A stretch of DNA of 64,000 nt from Microbispora siamensis (GCF_016863095.1 NZ_BOOF01000004.1:402502-466501), one strand, 5' to 3'; shown: positions 52,651 to 61,838, counted from the stretch's first letter. A program made the numbers and translations. The notes: generated by a model not told the origin, from the letters alone.

Positions 52651-53394
52651 GTGAATCGCGTACGCCTGCGGGCCGTGTCGCCGGCGCTCGCGCTGGTGCT
52701 GTTCGCGGTGACCGGCTGCGGGGGCGGAAGGCAGACGCTCACCGTGTTCGCCGACACCTCGCTCACCGGGACGTTCGGCTCGCTCGGCAGGGCGTTCGAG
52801 GCCGCCCACCCCGGCGTCGCCGTCCGGTTCGACTTCGGCGGCAGTCCGGCGCTGGCGCAGCGGATCGTCAGGGGAGCATCGGCCGACCTGTTCGCCGCGG
52901 CCGGCCTGGCGGCCATGCGCCGGTCGGGGGCGCCCGGCCCGCGGGTCTTCGCGCGCGACAGCCTCCAGATCGCCGTGCCGAAGGGCGACCCGGCCCACGT
53001 CACGGGCCTGAAGGACCTGGCCGCGCCCGGCGTCAGGGTGGCCCTGTGCGCCCTGCCCGCGCCGTGCGGGGCGGCCGCCCGCGCCGCGCTCGCCGCCGCC
53101 GGCGTCACCGTCACGGCGGTCGCGCGAGATCAGGACGGCGGGGCCGCGCTCACCAGGGTGCGCCTCGGCCAGGCGGACGCGGCGCTTGTCTTCCGTACGG
53201 ACGTCAGGGCGGCGGCGGGAGCGGTGGAGGGCGTGGACTTCCCCGAGGCGGCCAGGGCCGCCGAGGACTATCTCATCGCGACCGTCCCCGGGACCGGGCG
53301 CCTCGCCCTGACCCGGGAGTTCGTCGACCTCGTCCTGTCCGACCAGGGCCGCAAGGTCCTCGCGAGCGCCGGCTTCACCCCCGTGACAGGGTGA
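52651..53394 (+). CDS. Molybdate/tungstate-binding lipoprotein ModA-like
   Basis: 247 residues from GTG 52651. There is no ribosome site, but TACTGT lies 7 bases upstream, so the transcript is probably leaderless. Lipoprotein signal 'SPALALVLFAVTGCGGG'. ModA features: 'LTVFADTSLTGTFGSLGRAF', 'VRFDFGGSPALAQRIVRGASADLFAAA' (oxyanion-binding Ser), 'DSLQIAVPKGDP', 'VRLGQADAALVFRTDV' and the C-terminal 'FVDLVLSDQGRKVLASAGF'. It captures molybdate or a similar oxyanion for an ABC importer. No modB or modC gene follows; instead a convergent exporter overlaps its end by 20 bases. The sugar-regulon operator at its promoter is odd. Confidence 0.87.
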   Translation: MNRVRLRAVSPALALVLFAVTGCGGGRQTLTVFADTSLTGTFGSLGRAFEAAHPGVAVRFDFGGSPALAQRIVRGASADLFAAAGLAAMRRSGAPGPRVFARDSLQIAVPKGDPAHVTGLKDLAAPGVRVALCALPAPCGAAARAALAAAGVTVTAVARDQDGGAALTRVRLGQADAALVFRTDVRAAAGAVEGVDFPEAARAAEDYLIATVPGTGRLALTREFVDLVLSDQGRKVLASAGFTPVTG

Positions 53395-54761
53395 CCTGCG
53401 GGCTTTCCGCGAGCCTGGCCGCCGTGCGCTCGGCCGTGGCCCTGGCCCAGCGGCCGGTCGTCAGGAGGGCGACCACCAGCACGATCAGCCCGTAGAGGGC
53501 GTTGACGCGATAAGCCGCAGCGCTGGAGGCCATGGACCCCGCGATGGCCACGCCGAGGGACTGGCCCACCTGCCTGCTGGTCGAGGCGACCGCGGCGGCC
53601 ACCCCCGCCTGCGCGAGCGGCATCCCGGAGACCGCGGTGTTGGTGATCGGGGGGTTGAGCATGCCGAACCCGATCCCGAAGACCAGGTAGATCCCGAGCA
53701 GCAGGGGGAGCGGCGTGGTGAGCGTCACCTGGGACAGCAGCGCCCCGGCGGCGGCCAGGCACACGCCCGCGACGATCAGCGGCACGCGCGGGCCGCGGGT
53801 GCCGACGAGCCGTCCCGACAGCGGCCCCACGATCGTGGTGGTCGCCGCGACCGGCAGCGTGCACAGCCCCGCGGCGAGGGCGGAAAGCCCGCGATGGCTC
53901 TGCAGGTAGAGCGTGTTGAGGAACAGGAACGCCCCCAGGCCGGCGAAGCCCGACACCGCCATGACGGCCGCGCCCGAGAACGGCGCGCTGCGGAAGAACC
54001 GCATGTCGATGAGTGGTTCGGGCCTGCGCAGTTCGAAGACGACCAGCGCGGCCAGGGCCGCCGCCGCGACGACGAAGCAGACGGCGCTCACGGCGGGGCC
54101 CGCGGCCCGGCCCTCGATGATCCCGTACGTGAGCGTGCCGAGCAGGACGATGACCAGCACCTGCCCGACCGGGTCGATCCTCCGCGCCGAGGGCGCCTTC
54201 GACTCCGGGACGAAGCGCCAGGTCAGGAACAGCGCGAGCAGGCCGATGGGCACGTTGATCCAGAAGATGGCCCGCCAGTTCACCGCGTCGGTGAGCAGGC
54301 CGCCGACGACCGGTCCGAGCGCCATGCTCACGCCGACCACGCCGCCCCACACGCCGATCGCCTGGGCCCGCTCCCTGCGGTCGGTGAACGTGTTCGTGAT
54401 GATCGACATGGCCACCGGGTTGAGCATCGACCCGCCGACGGCCTGGACGATCCGGGCGGCCACCAGCCAGCCCAGGCTCGGTGCGAGGCTGCACAGCAGC
54501 GACCCGGCCGTGAAGATCACCAGGCCGGTCTGGAACGTGCGGCGGCGGCCCACCCGGTCGGCCGTCGAGCCCGCCAGCATCAGCAGGCTCGCGAGCGTCA
54601 GCGTGTAGGCGTCCACCGTCCACTGGAGGCCGGAGACCGGCGCGTGCAGGTCGTGCCCGAGCGACGGCAGGGCGACGTTGACGATCGTGTTGTCGAGGGA
54701 CACGATCAGCAGGCTCATACAGCAGATGAGAAGGACGAGTATCCGCCGTCGGCGGGTCATT
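53375..54761 (-). CDS. MFS multidrug exporter, 14-TM DHA2 family
   Basis: 462 residues from ATG 54761. Family motifs: 'SLDNTIVNVALPSLGHDL' (motif D1), 'GSTADRVGRRRTFQTGL' (motif A), 'RIVQAVGGSMLNPVAM' (motif B), 'WGGVVGVSMALGPVVGGLLTD' (motif C) and 'NWRAIFWINVPIGL'. Fourteen hydrophobic segments are countable. Proton-driven export of drugs or metabolites is expected. No ribosome site is visible, so it may be leaderless. It is divergent from the alpha/beta hydrolase across an 80-base gap rich in CACAC/GTGTG. Confidence 0.92.
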
Positions 54762-54841
54762 TGCGACACCACACCACACAACCGTACAGATCCGGTCATG
54801 AGGCGCTTGCGGCAGGGCAAACCGAATGAAATTCTGCTCGC

Positions 54842-55678
54842 ATGCGTGCGACGGCGAACGGCATCGAGATCTGTTACGAGGTTTTCGGCGAGCCAGGGGG
54901 ACGTCCGGTCGTCCTCATCATGGGGCTCGGAGCGCAGATGATCAGCTGGCCCGAGGAGCTGATCGGGCTGCTGGTGGAGTCCGGCCACCGGGTCGTCCGG
55001 TTCGACAACCGGGACGCGGGCCTGTCCACCCACTTCACCCCGGCGGACGACTCCGCGCCCGCCCCGTCGTACACGCTGGACGACATGGCCGACGACACGG
55101 CCGGCCTGATGGACGTGCTGGGCTGGGAGAGCGCCCACGTGGTGGGCGCGTCGATGGGCGGCATGATCGCCCAGGCCCTCGCCATCCGCCACCCCGCCCG
55201 GGTCCGTACGCTGACCTCGATCATGTCCACGCCCGGGCCCCGCGTGGGGAGGGCGACCGAGGCGGCCATGACCGCGCTGATGGCGCCCCCCGCGCGGGAC
55301 CGCGACGAGGCGATCGCCCGCGCCGTCGCGACCGCGCGCGTCGTCGGCTCCCCCGGCTACGAGATGGACGTCGAGCGCGTCACCCGGCTGGCCGCGGAGG
55401 CCTACGACCGGGGGTTCGACCCCGCGGGCACCGCCCGGCAGTTCACCGCGATCCGGATCTCCGGCGACCGTACGGAGGGCCTGCGCGGGCTCTCGGTGCC
55501 CGCGCTGGTGATCCACGGCGAGGACGACCCGCTGGTCACCCCCGAAGGCGGGACCGCGACGGCGGACGCCATCCCCGGCGCGAAGCTGCTGACCTTCCCG
55601 GGGATGGGCCACGACCTGCCCCGCCCGCTCTGGCCCGTCATCGCGGAGGCGATCGCGGAGCTGACCGAGCGGGGCTGA
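54842..55678 (+). CDS. Alpha/beta hydrolase
   Basis: 278 residues with the nucleophile elbow 'VVGASMGGMIAQALA' (Ser), oxyanion 'IMGLGAQMISW', 'FDNRDAGLSTHF', acid 'LVIHGEDDPLVTPEGG' and His in 'FPGMGHDLPRPLW'. This fits the esterase/haloperoxidase-like group that includes some antibiotic-modifying and polyketide-releasing hydrolases (RdmC-like). It is divergent from the DHA2 exporter; a drug-handling pair is possible but unproven. Confidence 0.88.
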   Translation: MRATANGIEICYEVFGEPGGRPVVLIMGLGAQMISWPEELIGLLVESGHRVVRFDNRDAGLSTHFTPADDSAPAPSYTLDDMADDTAGLMDVLGWESAHVVGASMGGMIAQALAIRHPARVRTLTSIMSTPGPRVGRATEAAMTALMAPPARDRDEAIARAVATARVVGSPGYEMDVERVTRLAAEAYDRGFDPAGTARQFTAIRISGDRTEGLRGLSVPALVIHGEDDPLVTPEGGTATADAIPGAKLLTFPGMGHDLPRPLWPVIAEAIAELTERG

Positions 55679-55689
55679 CCGGGCGGAGT

Positions 55690-56061
55690 TCAGATCTCGA
55701 GCTTGTCCTCGATCGCGCGGAGCTGGTGCCGGGCCATCGCGAGATTGGCCCGGTTGCGGTCGAGGGCGAGGTAGAGGAACAACCCCTTGCCGCCGCGGCC
55801 GGTCAGCGGCCGGATAATGTGATACTGCGTGCCCAGCGTGATGAGGATGTCCTCGATCCCGTCGTTGAGCTTGAGCGCGTCGATCGCGCGGAGCTTGGCC
55901 TTGACCACCTCGGTGTTGGCCGCGGCGGCCACCTGGAGGTCGAGGTCCTTGGAGCCGCCGAGCGTGCCCAGCGCCATCCCGCTCCCGTAGTCGGCCACCG
56001 CCGCGCCGATCGCGCCGTCGATGGCCAGCATCTCCTTCAGCGAGACGTCGATGTTCGCCAT
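55690..56061 (-). CDS. Roadblock/LC7 domain protein 1
   Basis: 123 residues from ATG 56061 (AGGAGAACAGAC before it). Typical bacterial Roadblock fold: 'LKEMLAIDGAIGAAVADYGSGMALG', then a helix 'LDLQVAAAANTEVVKAKLRAI', then 'GIEDILITLGTQYHIIRPLTG' and 'LFLYLALDRNRANLAMARHQL'. Roadblock proteins are non-catalytic regulators of small GTPases (MglB type) in polarity or signalling. It closely resembles the third Roadblock gene of the same operon at 57328, so the two are paralogues. Confidence 0.88.
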   Translation of the reverse strand: MANIDVSLKEMLAIDGAIGAAVADYGSGMALGTLGGSKDLDLQVAAAANTEVVKAKLRAIDALKLNDGIEDILITLGTQYHIIRPLTGRGGKGLFLYLALDRNRANLAMARHQLRAIEDKLEI

Positions 56062-56084
56062 GTCTGTTCTCCTGTTCTGGGTTG

Positions 56085-56492
56085 TCATCCGCGTTCGACG
56101 ATGGCGGCGATCTTGTTCGCCGCCCTGCGTCCCTCGATCCGGAGCAGGCCGAGGTTGGCTCCCTGACCTGCGAGAACGGTGAGGACGAGCGTGGGGCCCG
56201 CGGCGTAGCACGCGGTGTGCCCCTGGGTGCCGGAGATCAGCGTCTCCTCCAGCCGCCCGATCCTGGCGAGATCGGTCATCTTCCGGCTCAGCGACAGCAG
56301 CGCCGACGTGAGCGCCGCGGTCTGCTCGGTGTCGGCGGCCAGGTCCGTCGTCACGAGCATGCCGTCGACCGTGCAGGTGAGCGCTCCGGTGATCTCGGGC
56401 GCCCGTTCGCGCAGGACGACCAGTTCCTCGTGTATGTCGTGGCGCAGGTCCACAGAGACACCCCTTCCGGCCCGCTTGAGCCACCCGATCAC
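56085..56492 (-). CDS. Roadblock/LC7 domain protein 2
   Basis: 135 residues from GTG 56492 (GGAGG 8 bases upstream, overlapping the previous stop as TAGTG); a GTG about 13 codons later with GGAAGGGG is an alternative. It has 'ELVVLRERAPEITGALTCTVDGMLVTTDL' followed by helix 'EQTAALTSALLSLSRKMTDLA' and 'LVLTVLAGQGANLGLLRIEGRRAA'. It is a divergent Roadblock relative of its neighbours and probably forms hetero- or homodimers with them. Confidence 0.82.
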   Translation of the reverse strand: MIGWLKRAGRGVSVDLRHDIHEELVVLRERAPEITGALTCTVDGMLVTTDLAADTEQTAALTSALLSLSRKMTDLARIGRLEETLISGTQGHTACYAAGPTLVLTVLAGQGANLGLLRIEGRRAANKIAAIVERG

Positions 56493-57313
56493 TACAGCGC
56501 CTCCAGCGCGTCACGCAGCCTGAGCAGCAGGTTCACGTCGGTCGCGTCGCCGTTGACCTGCGGCAGTTCCGAGGTGGAGCGCCCGGGCTCCCTCGGCGGT
56601 GTGGGCTGCTGTGCGGACGGCTTGGGCGTGCGCTTGGGCAGCGCCGCCGTCTCGCCCGTCACCACCAGGCCGGCCGCCGCGAGCTCCCGTACGGCCAGCA
56701 GCGTGGAGTAGGCCGGACGCCCGAGGCGGCGGGCCAGCTCGACCGGCGTGGCGGTGGAGTCCGCGGAGAGCAGCAGCTCCCACTGCAGCCGGGTGAGCAG
56801 CGCGTGGGTGCCGGGGATCCGCCGCAGGGGCGTCACCGGCCGCGCGTCCAGCTCGGCCGACGGCCAGGCCCGCTCCAGCCGGGCCCGGCGCCTGGCGCAC
56901 TCGCGCAGCAGCCCCGGCACGTCGAAGAACCAGTGGACCCCGAGCCAGTGCGCGTCGCTCTCCCTGAACCTGGTCCGTACCGTCCTCGACGTGAGCAGGA
57001 AGAACGCCGCGTCGAGCGTGGCGGACAGCACGCAGAACTCCAGCTCGCCCCGGCTGAGCACTCCTCTGTCCACGAGCAGCGCCCCGCCGTCGCCGCCGGG
57101 ACCGGCCTCCTGCCGCGCGTGCCGCATCCCGTTCGCGCTGATCCGGCCCGACGCGCCGAGCAACTCCTCCACACCGGGCGTGGCCGCGCACTCCACGTAC
57201 GACACCCGGCCGCGGACGTAGTAGACCGTGCCCTCCTTGCCCACCCGCAGGGAGCCGGTGGCCTCGTCCTGGGCGAGGCCGGTGAGCACGGCGTCGAGAG
57301 TCGGGGCGGCCAC
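56492..57313 (-). CDS. PATAN/DUF4388-like protein with C-terminal winged-helix-like region
   Basis: 273 residues from GTG 57313 (GGGAG upstream). The N-terminal 'LDAVLTGLAQDEATGSLRVGKEGTVYYVRGRVSYVE' fits the DUF4388/PATAN type found with Roadblock proteins and receiver domains. Its core continues with 'ALLVDRGVLSRGELEFCVLSATLDAAFFLL'. Around 185-220 'LQWELLLSADSTATPVELARRLGRPAYST' looks like a winged helix. The last 60 residues are a Pro-rich linker and a short acidic helix. It is flanked by Roadblock genes with overlapping or 14-base junctions and is probably the scaffold or output of this module. Confidence 0.75.
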   Translation of the reverse strand: MAAPTLDAVLTGLAQDEATGSLRVGKEGTVYYVRGRVSYVECAATPGVEELLGASGRISANGMRHARQEAGPGGDGGALLVDRGVLSRGELEFCVLSATLDAAFFLLTSRTVRTRFRESDAHWLGVHWFFDVPGLLRECARRRARLERAWPSAELDARPVTPLRRIPGTHALLTRLQWELLLSADSTATPVELARRLGRPAYSTLLAVRELAAAGLVVTGETAALPKRTPKPSAQQPTPPREPGRSTSELPQVNGDATDVNLLLRLRDALEAL

Positions 57314-57327
57314 CGGTCAGGCTCCCA

Positions 57328-57699
57328 TCAGGAGGCGACCAGCTCGTCCGTGATCGTGCGCAGCCGCCGCCGTGCCAGGGCGAGGTTCGACCGCTCCACA
57401 TCCAGGCGTACGCACAGCAGCAGCGGGCCGTCGAACATCATCTCCATGGGCCGCACCAGGTGATAGGCCGAGCCCGTGGTGACGATCACGTCCTCGATCC
57501 GGAAACCCGTCTCCTGGGAGGCCATCGCGATCCCGTCGAGCGTGGCGCGGTAGGCCTCGCTGAGCCCCGCGGCCGCCCTCCCGGGATCGGCGATCCCCTT
57601 TCCCGCGACGGCCATGCCGCTGGTGTGGTCCACGAGAATGGCGCCGAGCGCGCCCGGGATCGACATGGCCTCGGTGAGGCAGTCCTCTATCCCGATCAA
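57328..57699 (-). CDS. Roadblock/LC7 domain protein 3
   Basis: 123 residues from a TTG start at 57699 with GGAG 8 bases upstream. 'IEDCLTEAMSIPGALGAILVDHTSGMAVAG', 'GFRIEDVIVTTGSAYHLVRPM' and 'LLLCVRLDVERSNLALARRRLRTI' match Roadblock protein 1 along the whole length. It heads the four-gene operon running to 55690. No GTPase, DUF742 or kinase gene is adjacent, unlike classic actinobacterial conservons. Confidence 0.87.
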   Translation of the reverse strand: MIGIEDCLTEAMSIPGALGAILVDHTSGMAVAGKGIADPGRAAAGLSEAYRATLDGIAMASQETGFRIEDVIVTTGSAYHLVRPMEMMFDGPLLLCVRLDVERSNLALARRRLRTITDELVAS

Positions 57700-57870
57700 C
57701 TCGTAACTCCTCGCCTCGCCGGTACAGCGCGGCCAACACTAGAGGAGCAGGTGAACGGGTCGCCCGAGCCGGAAACGGCCGGGATAAACGGATTAGTCCC
57801 GAAGAATAAGAATTCTTCTTCTCGGAATGGTAATCCCGGTTTTCGTGAAATTTCCTCGTATCATGGAGGC

Positions 57871-58380
57871 GTGGAACGGATTCTCGTCAGCGCCTGCCTG
57901 CTCGGCAGCCGGGTGCGGTACGACGGAGGGGCCAAGACCAGCGACGACGACCTGCTGGCCCGCTGGCGCGCGGAGGGGCGGCTGGTGCCGTTCTGCCCCG
58001 AGGTCGAGGGCGGGCTGCCCGTTCCCCGGCCGCCCGCCGAGATCGAGGGCGGCGCGGGCGGCGCGGCCGTCCTCGCGGGCGCGGCCCGGATCCTGACGCC
58101 CCAGGGCGACGACGTGACCGCCGCGTTCCTGTCCGGGGCGCAGCAGGCCCTCGCCGTCGCCCGGTCCTTCGGCGTACGGGTCGCGATCCTCAAGGAGGGC
58201 AGCCCGTCGTGCGGGTCGCTGCGAATCTACGACGGCAGCCACCGGGGCAGGACCACCCCCGGGCAGGGCGTGACGACGGCGCTGCTGGAGCTGAACGGCG
58301 TCCGGGTCTTCGGCGAGGATCGGATCACGGACGCCGCCCGCTATCTGGAGTCCTCTACGGAGACAGGGGATCGGACGTGA
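57871..58380 (+). CDS. DUF523 / TudS-like protein
   Basis: 169 residues from GTG 57871. The family cysteines are all present: 'ILVSACLLGSRVRYDGG', 'VPFCPEVEGGLPVPRPPAEI' and 'ILKEGSPSCGSLRIYDG'. In the characterised member (thiouracil desulfurase TudS) three cysteines hold a [4Fe-4S] cluster that removes sulfur from 2-thiouracil; this function is transferable only as a possibility. The last 26 bases overlap the convergent DUF4032 gene. An AT-rich stretch with the palindrome AAGAATTCTT lies upstream. Confidence 0.88.
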   Translation: MERILVSACLLGSRVRYDGGAKTSDDDLLARWRAEGRLVPFCPEVEGGLPVPRPPAEIEGGAGGAAVLAGAARILTPQGDDVTAAFLSGAQQALAVARSFGVRVAILKEGSPSCGSLRIYDGSHRGRTTPGQGVTTALLELNGVRVFGEDRITDAARYLESSTETGDRT

Positions 58381-59581
58381 CGATGACCGCGTTCTCGTCG
58401 GGCTTGTGCACCAGGACGTTGTCCACGTAGGACCGCACCGCCGCCTCCAGGCCGACGTCCTTGTCCGCGGCCTCCGACATGTACCAGCGGTGGTCGAGCA
58501 CCTCGTGGAAGAGCTGGGCCGGCTCCAGCTTGCGCCGCAGGTCGGCCGGGATCGCGTTCACCACCGGCTGGAACACCTCGGCCAGCCAGCGGTGGGCCAC
58601 GATCGCCTCGTCCTCGTGCCGTAGCCCGGTGGACACCCGGAACGAGTCGAGGTCGTTGAGCAGCCGCCTGGCCTGGTTCTCCTCCACGTCGAGGCCGGTC
58701 AGGCGCAGCAGGCGGCGCTGGTGGTGCCCGGCGTCCACGACCTTCGGCCGGACGATCAGGCGGGAGGTGCCGGCCTTGCGGCGCACCATCATCTCGGCCA
58801 CGTCGAAGCCGAGCGAGTTGAGGCGGCGCACCCGCTGGTCCACGCGGTGCCAGTCGACCTCCTCGATGATCTCGTCCTCGGTCAGCTCGTCCCACAGCCG
58901 GTGGTAGCGCTCGACGAGCTGCTCGGCGAAGGCCAGCGGGTCGATGGTCGGGTGGAGCAGCCCGCCCGCCTCCAGGTCGAGCATCTCTCCGTAGATGTTG
59001 ACGTGCGCCACGTCGATGTCGTGCGCCCGCTGGCCCTCGCTGATCGCCGGGTGGAGCTCCCCGGTCTCCGCGTCCACCAGGTAGGCGGCGAACGCCCCGG
59101 CGTCCCGCCGGAACAGGGTGTTCGACAGCGAGCAGTCGCCCCAGTAGAAGCCGGTCAGGTGGAGCCGTACGAGCAGGACCGCGAGCGCGTCGAGCAGGCG
59201 GATCAGCGTGTCGGGCCGCACCGAGCCCGACAGCACGGCGCGGTACGGCAGTGAGAACTGCAGGTGCCGCGTGATCAGAGCGGAGTCGAGTTCGGAGCCG
59301 TCCGGGGCGGTCCTGCCGGTGACGATGGCGACCGGCTCGACGGCGGGTGCGTCGTGCCGCGCCAGGTCCCACAGCAGCTGGTACTCCCGCTTGGCATACC
59401 TGGTGCTGATCTCCTTGATCGCGTACACCCTGCCGCTGAGCCGGGCGAAGCGCACCACGTGGCGGGAGATGCCGCGGGGCAGCGTCACCAGGTGGTGGAC
59501 GGGCCACTCTTCGAGGGGGACGTCCCACGGCAGGCGGATCAGGTCGGGGTCGCTGGGGGCGCCGGTGATCTGCAGGGGCAC
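58355..59581 (-). CDS. DUF4032 protein with LPS-kinase-like fold
   Basis: 408 residues from GTG 59581 (AAGGAG 6 bases upstream). Kinase-like elements: 'VVRFARLSGRVYAIKEISTRYAKREYQLLWDL' (Lys of strand 3), 'LLVRLHLTGFYWGDCSLSNTLFRRDAGAFAAYLVDAETGE' (catalytic loop GDxxxxN and metal Asp). The C-terminal DUF4032 half begins near 240 with 'DWHRVDQRVRRLNSLGFD' and has 'VVDAGHHQRRLLRLTGLDVEENQARRLLNDL'. The family is widespread in actinobacteria; kinase activity is plausible but the substrate is unknown. Divergent from the DUF885 gene. Confidence 0.88.
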   Translation of the reverse strand: MPLQITGAPSDPDLIRLPWDVPLEEWPVHHLVTLPRGISRHVVRFARLSGRVYAIKEISTRYAKREYQLLWDLARHDAPAVEPVAIVTGRTAPDGSELDSALITRHLQFSLPYRAVLSGSVRPDTLIRLLDALAVLLVRLHLTGFYWGDCSLSNTLFRRDAGAFAAYLVDAETGELHPAISEGQRAHDIDVAHVNIYGEMLDLEAGGLLHPTIDPLAFAEQLVERYHRLWDELTEDEIIEEVDWHRVDQRVRRLNSLGFDVAEMMVRRKAGTSRLIVRPKVVDAGHHQRRLLRLTGLDVEENQARRLLNDLDSFRVSTGLRHEDEAIVAHRWLAEVFQPVVNAIPADLRRKLEPAQLFHEVLDHRWYMSEAADKDVGLEAAVRSYVDNVLVHKPDENAVIVTSDPLSP

Positions 59582-59637
59582 CAATCGCTCCTTATCTGGG
59601 GGCTTCTACCCAAGTGTCGCGGATAGAGTCGGGCGCT

Positions 59638-61212
59638 ATGACGCTGGTGGACGAGTTCATCGACTGGTACCTGGCCGAGAACCCGGTCAGGGCGGCCCTC
59701 CTGGGGGCCGACGGATACGACCGCACGCTGGGCGATCTCAGCGCGACCGCCTTCACGGCGCGGGAGCGGGCGACCGAGGAGTGGCTGCGCAAGCTGTCGG
59801 AGTCGACGCCCGAGAGTCCCGAGGACGAGATCGACAGAGACCTGGTCACCGCCCATCTGCGCGGGCAGCTCGCGCTGGCCCGCTGGCCGGAGTGGCGGCG
59901 CGAACCGGCCGCCTACCTCGGGGTGATCTTCGGGTCGATGTTCACGCCGTTCCAGCAGCGCCTCAAGCCGGAGGCCGAACTGGTCGACGCCGCCGTCGCT
60001 CGGCTGGCCGAGGTGCCCGCCGTGCTCGCCGCCTGCCAGGCCAACCTGGACCCCGATCTCGCCGCCGACCTGCTCGTCAAGCGCGGCCTCGACCAGGCCC
60101 GTACGGGACGCCGCTTCCTGACCGAGACGCTGCCCGCGCTGGTCGGCGACCCGGACCTGCGGGCGCGGCTGGCCCGGGCCGCCGAGCCCGCGGCCGACGC
60201 GTTCGACGGGCTGGTCCGCTTCCTGGAGGGCTTCGAGGCCCGGGGCACCTGGCGGATGGGCGAGGAGCTCTACTCCGCGCTGCTGCGCGAGCAGGAGATG
60301 CTCGGGTACGGCGCCGCCGAGCTGCACGAGAAGGGCCGCCAGGCCTGGGCCGAGCTGGACACGCGGATGACGGAGGTCGCCGCCCGCCTCGGCTCCGCCG
60401 GCTGGCGTGAGGCGATGGAGTCGCTCATGGACGACCACCCGCCGACCCTGGAGGCCATGCGCGCCGAGTACGAGGCCGAGACGCTGCGGGCGCGCGAGTT
60501 CGTCCGCGAGCGCGGGCTGGTGACCTTCCCCGAGGGAGAGGTGTGCCGGGTCGAGCCCTCGCCGGAGTTCCAGCGGCCCATCATCGCCGTGGCCAGCTAC
60601 CTCGCCCCGCCGCCGCTGTCGTCCTCACGCGACGGGGTGTTCTTCGTGCCGTACACGCCGGACGGCTTCACCGAGGAGCAGGTGCGGCAGCGGCTGCGGA
60701 CCAACTCGCGCCCGCAGATGCCCTCGATCAGCGTGCACGAGGCGTACCCCGGCCACCACTGGCACCTGTCCTGGATGGCCGGCAACCCGCACCGCGCCCG
60801 CAAGATCTTCCGTACGCCCTACTTCGTGGAGGGCTGGGGGCTCTACGTCGAGAAGCTCATGCACGAGCAGGGCTACTTCGACACGCCGGAGACCGAGCTC
60901 GCCCACCTCGACTGCCGCATCTGGCGGGCCGCCAGGATCGTGGTGGACACCGCGCTGCACTGCGACGACATGACGATCGAGCAGGCGGAGGAGTTCCTGA
61001 CCACGAAGGCGTCCCTGTCGCCGGGCACCGCCGCCGGGGAGGTCAGCCGCTACTGCGCCTGGCCCACGCAGGCGCCCTCCTACCTGACGGGCGCCCTGGA
61101 GATCGAGCGCATCAGGGCGGACTACACGGGCGATCTGCGGACCTTCCACGACACGATCGCGGGTTCGGGCGGGCTCCCGCTCGGCCTGGCCAGGAAGGTT
61201 GTGCTGGGTTAA
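59638..61212 (+). CDS. DUF885 family metallopeptidase-like protein
   Basis: 524 residues, mostly helical. The zinc-peptidase-like motif 'SVHEAYPGHHWHLSW' (HExxPGH) followed by 'YFVEGWGLYVEKLMHEQGYF' (downstream Glu) is diagnostic. There is no signal peptide, so cytoplasmic. Members are thought to be carboxypeptidase-like enzymes, but few are characterised. No ribosome site precedes ATG 59638; a short leader or leaderless transcript is likely. It overlaps the convergent aldolase gene by 4 bases. Confidence 0.88.
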   Translation: MTLVDEFIDWYLAENPVRAALLGADGYDRTLGDLSATAFTARERATEEWLRKLSESTPESPEDEIDRDLVTAHLRGQLALARWPEWRREPAAYLGVIFGSMFTPFQQRLKPEAELVDAAVARLAEVPAVLAACQANLDPDLAADLLVKRGLDQARTGRRFLTETLPALVGDPDLRARLARAAEPAADAFDGLVRFLEGFEARGTWRMGEELYSALLREQEMLGYGAAELHEKGRQAWAELDTRMTEVAARLGSAGWREAMESLMDDHPPTLEAMRAEYEAETLRAREFVRERGLVTFPEGEVCRVEPSPEFQRPIIAVASYLAPPPLSSSRDGVFFVPYTPDGFTEEQVRQRLRTNSRPQMPSISVHEAYPGHHWHLSWMAGNPHRARKIFRTPYFVEGWGLYVEKLMHEQGYFDTPETELAHLDCRIWRAARIVVDTALHCDDMTIEQAEEFLTTKASLSPGTAAGEVSRYCAWPTQAPSYLTGALEIERIRADYTGDLRTFHDTIAGSGGLPLGLARKVVLG

Positions 61213-61838
61213 CCGGCGAAGGCCCTCTCTATCACGGCGGTGAGCTGGTCCTCGGTGAGCACCGTGGGCCGGCCCACGCCGAGGGCGCGGACGTAGACCT
61301 CGCACAGCCACTCCAGCAGGCGCGTCGCCTCGAACGCCTGCTCCAGGCCGCCGCCGATCGTCACCGCGCCGTGGCTCGCCATGAGAGCGGCCTGCCTGCC
61401 CTCGATCGCGGCGATGACGTTGCGGGCCAGCTCCGGCGTGCCGTACGTCGCGTACGGCGCTACCCGGACGGCGCCGCCGAGCAGCAGGGCGTTGTAGTGG
61501 ATCGGCGGCAACTCGGTCATGGTCGAGGCGACCACGGTCGCGAAGACCGAGTGGGTGTGCACCACCGCCCGGGCTCCGGTCGCCGCGTACAGCGCGAGAT
61601 GCATCGGCGTCTCTGAGGAGGGCTTGCGTTCTCCCTCCACGACCCGCCCTTCGAGGTCGACCACGGGGCAGTCCTCCGGGCGCAGCCGGTCGAGCGCCAC
61701 GCCCGAGGGCGTGACGACGACCAGGTCGCCCTCCCGGGCGCTCAGGTTGCCCGAGGTCCCGATCACCAGGCCGAGGGCCGCCGCCCGCCGGCCGTACTCG
61801 CACAGCTCACGCCGCAGCTCGTCCACCTGCTCATCCAC
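61209..61838 (-). CDS. Class II aldolase/adducin-family protein (fuculose-phosphate aldolase type)
   Basis: 209 residues from GTG 61838; TAGATT lies 7 bases upstream, so leaderless translation is likely. Zinc ligands are visible in 'AVVHTHSVFATVVAS' (two His) and 'LMASHGAVTIGG' (third His), with the acid in 'SSETPMHLALY' and the N-terminal phosphate-binding 'GTSGNLSAREGD'. Members cleave fuculose-, rhamnulose- or methylthioribulose-type phosphates. No matching kinase is in the neighbourhood. Confidence 0.88.
   Translation of the reverse strand: MDEQVDELRRELCEYGRRAAALGLVIGTSGNLSAREGDLVVVTPSGVALDRLRPEDCPVVDLEGRVVEGERKPSSETPMHLALYAATGARAVVHTHSVFATVVASTMTELPPIHYNALLLGGAVRVAPYATYGTPELARNVIAAIEGRQAALMASHGAVTIGGGLEQAFEATRLLEWLCEVYVRALGVGRPTVLTEDQLTAVIERAFAG

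Noticed and set aside
57806..57815. AAGAATTCTT palindrome upstream of the DUF523 gene as another GntR operator
   Set aside because: It shares only GAATTC with the island motif and lacks the GGAATGAATT core.
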